DNA of 43,559 nt. Source: Actinokineospora terrae (lineage in GTDB: Bacteria > Actinomycetota > Actinomycetes > Mycobacteriales > Pseudonocardiaceae). Under the pieces are notes generated by a model. That model was not told the DNA's origin and searched no databases. It saw nothing but the letters and a program-made list of their open reading frames with translations. Of the stretch, positions 15,361 to 23,210 are shown piece by piece (within the stretch, counting starts at the first letter, position 1; each line of letters begins with the position of its first letter). The translations under genes were made by a program, and so were the position numbers. Location: assembly GCF_900111175.1 (NCBI RefSeq), contig NZ_FOGI01000002.1:1-43559 (forward strand). The letters run 5' to 3'.

Positions 15361-16233
15361 CTACGAGATGAGGAGGAACTGCCCTGCGGGATCGGCCCGG
15401 AACTCGACCGGGGACGTGGCGGGCGCGGCGTCGGCGCGCGCGGCCACGAACTCGGGCCACACCTTGGCGTGCCAGTCCTCGGCGGCGATCAGGCACGAGG
15501 AGCACACCCGGTGGAACTGGGTGCACCGGGCGGACTTGATCCGGCGTTTCCACGCGGCGTAGCTCCAGGCCATGCTGTCGCAGGAGTGCAGTTCGGCCCC
15601 GTACCGCGCCAGCCCGCCGGTTTTCACCCCGAACCCGTGCAACCGGATGCCGGGCACCTCGGCGCGCACGGTCGCGACCACCTCGGCGATCTCCTCGGTG
15701 TCCTCCCGCTTGCACACCGATCCCAGCCCCACCACCGGCGCGGCGGCCAGGTCCACCCCGGCTGCCTGGTACATGCGCACGCACCGCACGTAGTCGGCCG
15801 GTGTCCATCCCTGCAACCCCGGCATGAACGGGCTGTCCGGGCGGTGGGTGCTCATCGCCTCCCACGCGGCGGTCAGGTCCAGGTAGGACGCGACCGTGCG
15901 TCGTTGGTGCTCGGCGACGCTCAAGCCGGTGACCGCGAGGGAGTCTGGCTCGCACATCCAGTCCTGGATGGCGGCCCACTCCAACCCGCCGATCACGGCG
16001 TCGTAGAGCCGTACCCGTCGCGCGTAGTCGCGTGGGTCATCCGGGAAGGCCCCGAACCAGGTGATGAACGAGAACGCGCCGGAATCGAGCACCCACCGGT
16101 TGCGGTCGGCCCTGGGCAGCCCTTCGGGGGTGCGCCCCCTGAGTCGGGAGTGGGAGACGAACAGCGGGGTGTCGGTTGCCTGAATCCACATGGGATCGGG
16201 GGCACCAGCCCACACCGTGGGGGCGAAAGCCAT
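15361..16233 (-). CDS. DpdA/Tgt-like transglycosylase-family protein
   Basis: This 290-residue protein matches the phage and plasmid branch of the queuine tRNA-ribosyltransferase superfamily. RWVLDSGAF places the conserved Asp at residue 50, as in the Tgt DSGGF motif. LEWAAIQDWMCEP, a HQRRTV helix, FMPGLQGW, VGLGSVCKRE, RLHGFGVK and DSMAWSY follow in the family order. A C-terminal Cys cluster (CTQFHRVCSSC then a His) resembles the Tgt zinc site. Tgt exchanges guanine for a 7-deazaguanine in tRNA, while the relative DpdA does so in DNA. No other dpd or queuosine genes are in the window. ATG 16233 has no ribosome site and a TAGATT box 12 nt upstream suggests near-leaderless transcription. Met15 is an alternative start. 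Confidence 0.78.
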   Translation of the reverse strand: MAFAPTVWAGAPDPMWIQATDTPLFVSHSRLRGRTPEGLPRADRNRWVLDSGAFSFITWFGAFPDDPRDYARRVRLYDAVIGGLEWAAIQDWMCEPDSLAVTGLSVAEHQRRTVASYLDLTAAWEAMSTHRPDSPFMPGLQGWTPADYVRCVRMYQAAGVDLAAAPVVGLGSVCKREDTEEIAEVVATVRAEVPGIRLHGFGVKTGGLARYGAELHSCDSMAWSYAAWKRRIKSARCTQFHRVCSSCLIAAEDWHAKVWPEFVAARADAAPATSPVEFRADPAGQFLLIS

Positions 16234-16280
16234 TGCGGCACACCGAATCTACGCGACGGAGCAGGGACAACGGGCAGGGA

Positions 16281-16304
16281 GTGGGCCCGGCTGTGCGGGC
16301 CCAC
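16281..16304 (-). terminator. Hairpin after the 16315-16977 gene
   Basis: GTGGGCCCG and CGGGCCCAC form a 9-bp stem with a 6-nt loop just past the stop of the upstream minus-strand gene and ahead of the DpdA-like gene. There is no U-run, as is common in actinomycetes. It separates the two genes transcriptionally, at least in part. Confidence 0.55.
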
Positions 16305-16314
16305 CCCCGGGCGG

Positions 16315-16977
16315 TCAGCCGCCCATCCGCGCGCTCCACTCCTCGTCCAGCCACCTCAGGGCCCCGACCAGGTCCAGCACCGTGCGCACCGTGTCGCCGT
16401 CGGTGGCCTGGTTCGGCGTGCCGTGGAAGGCGCCTCCGTCGAACGCGATCCCCAGCACGCAGCGGGTGAGTCGGTCGATGCGCAGGACCCAGGGGGCGGC
16501 GTCGCCGTACGCCTGCTCGATCAGGGGTTCGTCCGACTCGCGCTCGAAGTCCAGGCCCCGGGCGCGAGCCAGGCAGAACCCGACCCGGTGCCCTCCCCCG
16601 CCGTTGCTGCACGGGCACAGATCGCCCCAGATGACCACCGTGTCGACCGGGTGCCACGTGAGCGTGAGCGAGGCCTCCCCGTCGCCCATGGTGAAGGCGG
16701 CGACGCCGTCCCACTGGGTGATCTGACCGGCCAGCACCTCGGCGACCGACCGCGCGTGCTCGGCGTCGGGCGCGAACCCGCTCACGATCGTCACGGCGCG
16801 GACACCGCCGTACTTGAGCAAGGAACTGCTGATGGCGACCGTCGCCGGGTCGAACCCGGCGTGCAGATGCGGGACCAGGGTGCGCAGCGCGGCGCGGACC
16901 CGGGCAGTGGCTACGCCCGCCGACGCGGCAGGGGTGCGGTTCGCGTCACCGGTCAGGTACAGGTTGATCTCAGACAT
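16315..16977 (-). CDS. Hypothetical partner of the DpdA-like gene
   Basis: This is a 220-residue protein from ATG 16977, with GGAG 12 nt upstream. The N-terminal half is alpha/beta, with MSEINLYLTGD, ALRTLVPHLHAG and YGGVRAVTIVSGFAP, then ASLTLTWHPVDTVVIWGD. A CPCSNGGGGH loop follows, and FCLARARGLDF, DRLTRCVLGIAFDG and a C-terminal helix complete it. No known catalytic motif is evident. The GDLCPCSNGGGGH loop is the feature to compare with homologues. It is the first gene of the minus-strand series and lies 80 nt upstream of the DpdA-like gene. A shared role is possible but unproven. Confidence 0.65.
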   Translation of the reverse strand: MSEINLYLTGDANRTPAASAGVATARVRAALRTLVPHLHAGFDPATVAISSSLLKYGGVRAVTIVSGFAPDAEHARSVAEVLAGQITQWDGVAAFTMGDGEASLTLTWHPVDTVVIWGDLCPCSNGGGGHRVGFCLARARGLDFERESDEPLIEQAYGDAAPWVLRIDRLTRCVLGIAFDGGAFHGTPNQATDGDTVRTVLDLVGALRWLDEEWSARMGG

Positions 16978-17233
16978 GGGTATCCCGTTCTCCGAAGTGG
17001 GCTTTGATTGCCGCGCTGCGGCGGCGGCACTCGGTGGTGCGTCGCCAAAGTTGCCACTAGCGGAGAAAAGCGGTCAAGGATCAGCGGCGAGCTTTTCTGT
17101 TCTGGCTGATCAAACCGGGGACGGGCACCGAACAATGCGTCCACCACAGCGGGGACAGGCACCGAGAACACGTCATCCATCCGGCATCTCGCCAGGTAGA
17201 TCCGGGATGTGGCCGTCCGGCGTCGCCAGGTGT

Positions 17234-17269
17234 CGGCGCGTCACGCGCGCGTGCGCGCGTGACGCGCCG
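17234..17269. repeat. Perfect palindrome, 17-bp arms, 2-nt centre
   Basis: Positions 17234-17250 and 17253-17269 are exactly complementary, with GT between them. The arms contain CGGCGCGTCACGCGCGC. TTCTTGTT follows on the plus strand. The near-absent loop disfavours a normal terminator and suggests cruciform DNA or a dimer binding site. Confidence 0.75.
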
Positions 17270-17419
17270 TTCTTGTTGCGGCAGCGGCGGGCAGGCGAAA
17301 GAGCGATGATCCAGCCGTGGGTACATTCCCGTCGGACCACGAACGGACACGCCCTGAATGTCGAATACCGAAACGGCGGCGTTGCGGGAGCCGCCATTGA
17401 AAAAGGGCAGAGAAAGGGG

Positions 17420-17470
17420 GACCGGCTTGGCCAGGGGACCGGCGTTGACGGTCCCCTGGCCAAGCCGGTC
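17420..17470. repeat. Hairpin with perfect 22-bp arms
   Basis: Arm one (17420-17441) and arm two (17449-17470) are exact reverse complements around the loop GCGTTGA. Two GGGGACCGGC motifs (17417-17426 and 17434-17443) overlap the left arm and loop. Read on the minus strand, the stem is followed by CCCCCTTTCTCTGCCCTTTT, so it could terminate minus-strand transcription. Its strength and embedded repeats also fit a replication or transfer origin. Confidence 0.75.
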
Positions 17471-17934
17471 GAAGGTCGAAAGGGGGACGGGCGCGCCGCG
17501 GCGGGGCGCCGGGCTCGAGCCAGCGTGGCAGCGGGGGCCTGGCGCTCGGCCGGCACGAGAGGGCGGGCAAGGCCCGGACGAGGCTGAGTCGGGCAGGGGG
17601 CGCCCGGCGCGTGGGTGCGCGACCGCGTCGGAGTGGACCAGTCGTAGTGGTGGGCACGTGGGTGGGAGCAGGCGCAGGTGTCGGCGAGCGCGGTAGGTGC
17701 CCGTGCCCCGATCCGGTCGAGGCGGCGGACTGGGCATGGGGCTCGATCGGCCTGGCCACGTCGGCAGGCGAGGAGGTCGAGCGCGTGGGGCTGTGTCGCC
17801 GTCACCCCGGTGCCGGTTGGTCGACGGTCAGGGGGTGTGGGTGTGTACCGATGTCCGACCCTTATGGTCCCGGATTCGGGGATGCTGGAGTCGGGGCCAG
17901 GCGAACCGGGGTGGGGAGGAACCTGGGGTGCGCG

Positions 17935-18939
17935 GTGCAGGTGAAGATCGTGGCGGCGGGCCTCGTGCTCGTCGCCGGAGCGGGCGCGGGGATCGCCCGG
18001 GACACGCTGCTCCACCAGGGCGCGGAGGCCGCGGCTGAGGCATCCGCGCACGAGTTCGCCGTGGGGCGGGTACTGCCGTACCCGGACCAGTTCCTGCGCG
18101 TCGCGCACTCCAGCGTGGCCCAGGCCGGCGGTGAGACGGTGGTGTGCGGGCTGATGGACGCTTCGACCCGGGCCGTGTTCGCCGCGGCGCACGGCGCCGG
18201 TGACTGCCCTGGCGCCGTGCGCGTCCTGCGGGCCCGGATCGCGGCGGGGACGCACTCGATCTACGTCGAGTTCAGCTACCGCGATCGGCGGTCGGCCATC
18301 GTCACCGGCGGTCCGGACGCCACCGTGGACGGCTGCGCGATCGACTGGCGTCCCGGCCTGCTCGACCGCGCGCCGATCCCACCCGGTGGTCCAGGCCCTC
18401 GCCTCGGTTGGTTCCAGCTCCGCCAAGTCGGCGGCGGTGGATACCTCGCCGTCGGCTACCGACCATGCCCACTCGAACCCGGTGCGGGCCCCGCCACTGC
18501 CCCGCCGGGTGGCACGAGCCCGACCGCGGCGTCCTCGTCGACCAGCACGAGGGCACCGGTGCCGCGGCTGCTGCCCGGCTATGCCCCCGGATACGGCGGA
18601 ACGTTGGCCGCGCGCCTGGCCCGCGACGACGGCAGCAGCGCGTGCGATCTGTTCAGCGCCGACGCCGCGCGCGCGTTCGCCCAGGCCCACGGTGCCGCCG
18701 ACTGCGCCGCGGCGGCCACGGCCCTGGCCGGGCGGATCACCGACGCGCGGCGCTACCGCTCCCCCACCAGTGCGGCGACCACCCAGGGGCCGCGCGGACC
18801 CGTCGTCGACGCCTGCCGACTCCGGTGGCCCGCCCTGGGCGGCCCCGTTTCCGCGCCCGGCCCGCAGATCGGGCTACTGGAGCTGGAAACACCGCCTGGC
18901 GCGACCGGGTACTGGGTCGCCGGATACCGCCGCTGCTGA
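17935..18939 (+). CDS. Membrane-anchored protein with duplicated Cys domain
   Basis: This encodes about 334 residues, beginning near GTG 17935, with GGGAGGA upstream at a somewhat long distance. GTG 17941 and ATG 17851 are alternatives. An N-terminal hydrophobic segment (IVAAGLVLVAGAGAGIA) acts as a signal anchor. Two copies of one domain follow, at about residues 60-185 and 225-334, joined by a Pro/Ser/Thr linker. Each has a first Cys (VVCGLMDAST, SACDLFSADA), then AHGAGDC or AHGAADC, then DGCAIDW or DACRLRW, then a final GYRPC or GYRRC. Four conserved Cys per copy suggest extracytoplasmic disulfides. I do not recognise the family. Confidence 0.68.
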   Translation: MQVKIVAAGLVLVAGAGAGIARDTLLHQGAEAAAEASAHEFAVGRVLPYPDQFLRVAHSSVAQAGGETVVCGLMDASTRAVFAAAHGAGDCPGAVRVLRARIAAGTHSIYVEFSYRDRRSAIVTGGPDATVDGCAIDWRPGLLDRAPIPPGGPGPRLGWFQLRQVGGGGYLAVGYRPCPLEPGAGPATAPPGGTSPTAASSSTSTRAPVPRLLPGYAPGYGGTLAARLARDDGSSACDLFSADAARAFAQAHGAADCAAAATALAGRITDARRYRSPTSAATTQGPRGPVVDACRLRWPALGGPVSAPGPQIGLLELETPPGATGYWVAGYRRC

Positions 18940-19320
18940 CCCGCCAAGATCCATCCACGAACAGTCGCGTCAAGCCCGGCACGGCAGGCCAAGCGAAGTA
19001 CGGGCGGCTGATCGCGCAGCGCGGTGAGCCGGGTCGGCCATGATCAGCCCCGCGGTCCCGGTTCCGAACGTCCCTGACCGACGGTCGGTTCCTGGGCGCT
19101 GGACCGTGGGCGTGAGCAGCATCACCAGGCCGACGGTCGGCGGCAGCGGGGTCGGTCGTGCTCGCGCGCTCGCGCCACGACTAGCGGAAACGCGCGTGTC
19201 CACCGGCGTCCGAACCCCGGCACCCCCGGTGCCGGCACGGGTACCCACGTGGTTCCCCGGGGACGCGGCGGACAAGGAGCGGGGTTTCCCCGGTGTGGCG
19301 GTGGTGGGAGGGCTAGCAGG
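18940..19320. other. Intergenic stretch without a supported gene
   Basis: About 380 nt lie ahead of the P450. Frames lack ribosome sites and family character. GGGAGGG at 19306-19312 is the likely P450 ribosome site. A plausible promoter was not resolved. Confidence 0.45.
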
Positions 19321-20526
19321 GTGCACCGCATGATCACCGAATCCGACGATCCGGAGGCGACACGGGTGGCCGACGTCGATCCGCTCGACCCCGGGGAGGC
19401 GGGCACGATCCACGAGCGGTGGGGGGCGGTGCGCCGCGGCGGTTGCCCGGTGCGCCACAGTGCCCGGCAAGGCGGGTTCTGGTTGGTGACCCGGTATGCC
19501 GATGTCGCCGCGGTGGCTCGTGACGGTGACAGGTTCTCGGCCGCGGTGCCGGGGTTGGGCGCGGCGCTGGTGAGCCCGGAGTCGGAGTCCGGGTCCGTGG
19601 CGCCGGTGTTCGAGCAGGACGGCCCGACACACACGCGGTGGCGGCGGGCCCTGGCACCGTTCCTGTCGCCCGCCGCGGCGCGGGCCCGGGGGCCGTGGGT
19701 GCGGGGCGTGGTGCGGTCCGTGCTCGGACAGATGCGGCCCGCCGGTCGGGCCGATCTCGTGGCGGACCTGGCGTGGCGGGTGGGGCCGGTGGTGACCGCC
19801 GACCTCCTGGGGATCCCCGACGGCGACCGGGACGAGTTCCGGCGCCTGCTGCGGGCCTCGACCACAGGACCGGGCACGGAGGACGCCGCGGCCTACCGCC
19901 GGTTCCTGGCCGCACAGGCGCGGGCGCGGGTCGGGGGCAGCGGGCACGACCTGTTGACGGTGGTGGTCAACACCGAGATCGACGGCAGGAGACTCGCCGA
20001 CGGCGAGGTGGTGAGGTTCGCGTCGTTGATGGTGGCCGCGGCGACGCTGACCACGATCGACGCGATCGGCTCCACCTTGCTGCTGCTGTGTGAGGACCCG
20101 GGGTTGCGGGCGCTGGTGCTGGCCGATCCCGCGCTGGTGTCGGCGCTGGTGGAGGAATCGGTGCGGTGGGAGTCGCCGGTGGCCACGACCGCGCGCGTCG
20201 CGACCACCGACGTGCGGGTGGGCGGGGTCGACCTGGTGGCCGGGGACCGGGTGCTGCTGGCGTGGGGGTCGGCGAATCGGGACGAGGCCGTGTTCACCGA
20301 GGGCGAGGTGGCGCGGGTGGACCGTGCGCCGTGGCATCTCGGGTGGGGCACGGGCGCGCACCAATGCCCGGGGCGGCATCTGGCCCGGGAGGTGCTGGCC
20401 GTGGTGGTGCGGGAGGTTCTGGACGCCGTCCCGGACTTCCGGCTCCAGGACGGTGTCGTGCCGCGGTGGACCTACGGCCCGCTGCGGGGCCCGGAGGCGT
20501 TGCCGGTGGTGTGGTCGTCGGAGTGA
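19321..20526 (+). CDS. Cytochrome P450 with atypical I-helix
   Basis: This is a soluble bacterial P450 of about 401 residues, starting at GTG 19321 (GGAGG 9 nt upstream; ATG 19330 is nine bases further). The ExxR motif is Glu279-Ser-Val-Arg282. The heme loop LGWGTGAHQCPG has the axial Cys at 349, with Trp in place of the usual Phe. The I-helix reads VAAATLTTIDAIG. The canonical acid of (A/G)Gx(D/E)T(T/S) is replaced by Leu243 while Thr-Thr remains. Loss of that acid usually impairs O2 activation by proton delivery, so the enzyme may use peroxide, have unusual chemistry or be non-oxidative. Its 3' end overlaps the convergent regulator gene by 55 bp. No ferredoxin gene is adjacent. Confidence 0.9.
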   Translation: MHRMITESDDPEATRVADVDPLDPGEAGTIHERWGAVRRGGCPVRHSARQGGFWLVTRYADVAAVARDGDRFSAAVPGLGAALVSPESESGSVAPVFEQDGPTHTRWRRALAPFLSPAAARARGPWVRGVVRSVLGQMRPAGRADLVADLAWRVGPVVTADLLGIPDGDRDEFRRLLRASTTGPGTEDAAAYRRFLAAQARARVGGSGHDLLTVVVNTEIDGRRLADGEVVRFASLMVAAATLTTIDAIGSTLLLLCEDPGLRALVLADPALVSALVEESVRWESPVATTARVATTDVRVGGVDLVAGDRVLLAWGSANRDEAVFTEGEVARVDRAPWHLGWGTGAHQCPGRHLAREVLAVVVREVLDAVPDFRLQDGVVPRWTYGPLRGPEALPVVWSSE

Positions 20527-22952
20527 GCGAGTTGGTCGAGCCGATGCCTGATCGCGGCGCGGCGCTCGACGCCGAGCTTGGCCAGGATGCGGGTGACGTG
20601 CCCCTCGACCGTGCGAGAGCTGACGGTCAGCCTCTCGGCGATCTCGCGATTGGTCGCGCCCTCGATGAGCAGCGCGACGATCCGGTCCTCCGTGGGGGTG
20701 AACAGGGCCCGACCCGGGTCCGGGGCGCGGGTGCCGTCTGGCCAGGGCCGCATCGCCAACTCGTAGACCTGGTGGTTGGTCAGGGCGCGGCCCGCGCGGC
20801 TGTGCTGGTCGAATCGGGCGGCGCCGACCCGGTCGGTGACCAGGCGCACCGCGGCCTCGGTCTGGCCGCGGAACGGGTGCAGGCCCACGACACGGCTTCC
20901 CGCGTCCTCTTGCAGACGGACCGATCCTCCGTGGACCCGGGCGGCGTGGTCGGGGTCGGTGCCGCGTGCCAGGGCCCAGAAAACGGCGAGGATGGTCCAG
21001 GCGCTGCCCCACCGGTCCCCCAGCGCGACCTGGGAACGCAGGCATGCCTGGAACTGTGCGAGCGCGGCGCGGGGGTCATCGTCGATCAGGGGGACGAGTC
21101 CCTGGACCCACTGGCCCCAACTCAGGGCCCACTCGGCGCGGCCCTGGCGTGCCTCGTCGAGCACGCGCGCGGCGATCTGCCTGACCTCAGTCGAGTCGGT
21201 GCCGAGCAGTCCCGTCGCGAGACCGGAGATCAGGTCCACTTGGTGTCGGTCGCCGCGTAGCGGTTCACCCGCGCGCGCACCGGCGTCGAAGCCCGCTCGC
21301 GCGCGGCGAAACAGCTCCAGGCAGGCGGGGTCGCCGTCGGCCAGGAGCAGGTAGGCGGCGTCGAGGAAGTCCACCGGCGGGGGCGGGTGCTCGGTCAGGC
21401 CCAGTTCGGTCACCATCCGATGGACGTCGTGCCGGACGGTGGCCGCCGTGGCGGGGTCGCCCTGGCACAGCAGCATCCACCCGAGCATCGAGCCCGCGGC
21501 CACCGACAGTGGGGTCGGGTCCGGGGAGCAGGCGCGCATCGCGCGGTCGATCCAGGAGGAGCCCTCGGGCAGCAGACCGGAGTGCCACCAGTAGCGCAGG
21601 CGCGCGAGGTCGAGCGCGATCTCCAGCCCGACCTCGGGCGTGCCCTGGGTGCGGGCCCAGCTCATCGCGGCGCGGAGGTTGTCGATCTCCTTGCCGGTCC
21701 GCTCCAACCACGCCACCTCGGTCGGGGAGTCCGCGGTGGGGACCAGCCAGGTCTCGGCGGCGGTCTTGATCCAGGCGCGGTACTGCTCGACGTGGGCGTT
21801 GCGTATCCGGCGTTCCTCGCCGCGCTCACGGAGTTTGACCAGGGCGAACTCGCGGATGGGGTTGTAGATCTGGTAGCGGCCGGTGCCGTCGGCGGCCAGC
21901 AGGGCGACGTTCACCAGACCGGCCAGGAGGTTGACGATGTCGCAAGTGTCGATATCGCCGCCGCCGCACACGTTCTCGACCATGTCCAACCCGGCGCCGC
22001 CCGCGAACACCGCGAACCTCTCCAGGAGTCTGCGCTCGCCGAGGGAGCACAGGTCGTAGGACATGGTCAGTGCCTGCTGCAGGGTTTGGTGGTGTCGCTG
22101 AAGGCGGCGGGTGTTCTTGCTGGTGAGCAACCTGCCGCCGTCGAGGCGGTCCAGGACTCCGGTCGGCGACATGCCTCCCTTGATCCGTCCGGCGACCATG
22201 CCCAGCACCAGGGGCAGCCCGCCGGACCATCGGGCCAGCTCCAGTGTGGCCTCCCACTGGTCGTCCGGGATGTCCAGGCCGCCGGCGCGGACATGGTGCA
22301 GCAGCAGGGCCAGGGCCTCGGAGGTGTCGGTCCGGTCGGCCCCCTCGGCCGGGATGGACAGTGGTTCGAGGACGGTGAACTGTTCCCCGGGGATGCCCAG
22401 TTCGCCGCGGGAGGTGGCCACCACCTGCACGTCGGGCAACTCCGCGAGCAGGATGGCCACGAGATCGCCGACCGGCTCCAGCAGTTGCTCGCAGTTGTCG
22501 ATGATCAGCAACGGCCCTGTCGGTGCCGGTGGCTGGCGCGGGTTGGCCGGGTCGAGGTCGCCGCGGGGCTTGAGGTGGTGGATGAGCACCTCGACCGCGT
22601 CCGCGGTCGAGATGTCGGTGATGCCGAACGCTTCCTGCACCGCGCGGGCGATGGTGTCGAGATTCGGCGTCTCGGAGCGGGCCGCGGTGTCGGGGGTGAT
22701 CTCCCCCAGGTAGGCGAATCCCGTGTGGCGGCCTTGCTCGGCCGCCGGGGTGAGCAGGGCGAGGGCAGTGTGGGTCTTGCCGATCCCGGGGGCTCCGCCC
22801 AACGTGATCAGTCGATGGACAGGCAGGCCGGTCGCGTCGTCGATCTGGCCGAGCTTTCCCAGCAGGCTCGCCACCAACCGGGTGCGCGTCACTCCGACCG
22901 TCGGCGTCAACAGCGCGCCCGGCAGTTGCCTCCTGGGACGTCTGCTCGCCAT
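20472..22952 (-). CDS. NB-ARC/STAND ATPase regulator with LuxR HTH
   Basis: This encodes 826 residues from ATG 22952, with GTG codons immediately upstream as alternatives. Walker A is GGAPGIGKT at about residues 52-60, Walker B is LLIIDNCEQ, and VVATSRGELGIPGE follows, the sensor region of NB-ARC ATPases. SGGLPLVLGMVAGRI is the GLPL motif. TPR-like helices occupy the middle, and a LuxR-type HTH ends the protein (about residues 750-806: FTPTEDRIVALLIEGATNRE then SSRTVEGHVTRILAKLGV). Such AfsR/LAL-like proteins act as ATP-dependent transcription activators, often within secondary-metabolite clusters. It is divergent from a second regulator of the same architecture and convergent with the P450. 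Confidence 0.9.
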   Translation of the reverse strand: MASRRPRRQLPGALLTPTVGVTRTRLVASLLGKLGQIDDATGLPVHRLITLGGAPGIGKTHTALALLTPAAEQGRHTGFAYLGEITPDTAARSETPNLDTIARAVQEAFGITDISTADAVEVLIHHLKPRGDLDPANPRQPPAPTGPLLIIDNCEQLLEPVGDLVAILLAELPDVQVVATSRGELGIPGEQFTVLEPLSIPAEGADRTDTSEALALLLHHVRAGGLDIPDDQWEATLELARWSGGLPLVLGMVAGRIKGGMSPTGVLDRLDGGRLLTSKNTRRLQRHHQTLQQALTMSYDLCSLGERRLLERFAVFAGGAGLDMVENVCGGGDIDTCDIVNLLAGLVNVALLAADGTGRYQIYNPIREFALVKLRERGEERRIRNAHVEQYRAWIKTAAETWLVPTADSPTEVAWLERTGKEIDNLRAAMSWARTQGTPEVGLEIALDLARLRYWWHSGLLPEGSSWIDRAMRACSPDPTPLSVAAGSMLGWMLLCQGDPATAATVRHDVHRMVTELGLTEHPPPPVDFLDAAYLLLADGDPACLELFRRARAGFDAGARAGEPLRGDRHQVDLISGLATGLLGTDSTEVRQIAARVLDEARQGRAEWALSWGQWVQGLVPLIDDDPRAALAQFQACLRSQVALGDRWGSAWTILAVFWALARGTDPDHAARVHGGSVRLQEDAGSRVVGLHPFRGQTEAAVRLVTDRVGAARFDQHSRAGRALTNHQVYELAMRPWPDGTRAPDPGRALFTPTEDRIVALLIEGATNREIAERLTVSSRTVEGHVTRILAKLGVERRAAIRHRLDQLAHSDDHTTGNASGPRSGP

Positions 22953-23018
22953 CACCACTGACCCCGAATCCTCTTCACCTACGTGTCCCGCTCGCACCCC
23001 GCGTGTGCATTCAACCGT

Positions 23019-23154
23019 GCGGGTTCTCCCCTGTCTTGGTTTGTGGGCCAGTCGAGTACCCCCGGGTCGCCATGAGGGGGTTTCCCGGGGGTGCGTGGTG
23101 ACCAGGGGAATCACCCCCCGTGCCTGGCCACGAACCGAAAGTCGGAGAACCCGC
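23019..23154. promoter_or_regulatory. Two inverted repeats between divergent regulators
   Basis: The 258-nt divergent promoter region has GCGGGTTCTCC at 23019-23029 and its exact complement GGAGAACCCGC at 23144-23154. Inside that pair, ACCCCCGGG (23059-23067) matches CCCGGGGGT (23085-23093). Nested symmetric pairs near each gene's start suggest operator sites for autoregulation or cross-regulation. No consensus -10/-35 pair was certain. Confidence 0.5.
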
Positions 23155-23210
23155 ATCCGTGCGGGATTCGATCTCGCTAGCGTCGGGCCGGACGACCCTG
23201 GGGAGGCGTG

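Larger units (their letters stand above)
16978..17934. other. Long non-coding stretch rich in inverted repeats
   Basis: About 950 nt hold five GGGGACNGGC motifs (17117, 17151, 17417, 17434, 17483), a perfect 36-nt palindrome (17234-17269) and a 22-bp-arm hairpin (17420-17470). Open frames crossing it, such as one from ATG 17358, are Arg/Gly/Pro-rich and ignore these structures, so I treat them as chance. The stretch marks the right edge of the conjugative block and could contain an origin or transfer site. Confidence 0.55.

Noticed and set aside
17173..18690. 505-codon minus-strand frame
   Set aside because: It crosses both long inverted repeats and the antisense of the duplicated-domain gene; Arg/Pro-rich with no family character.
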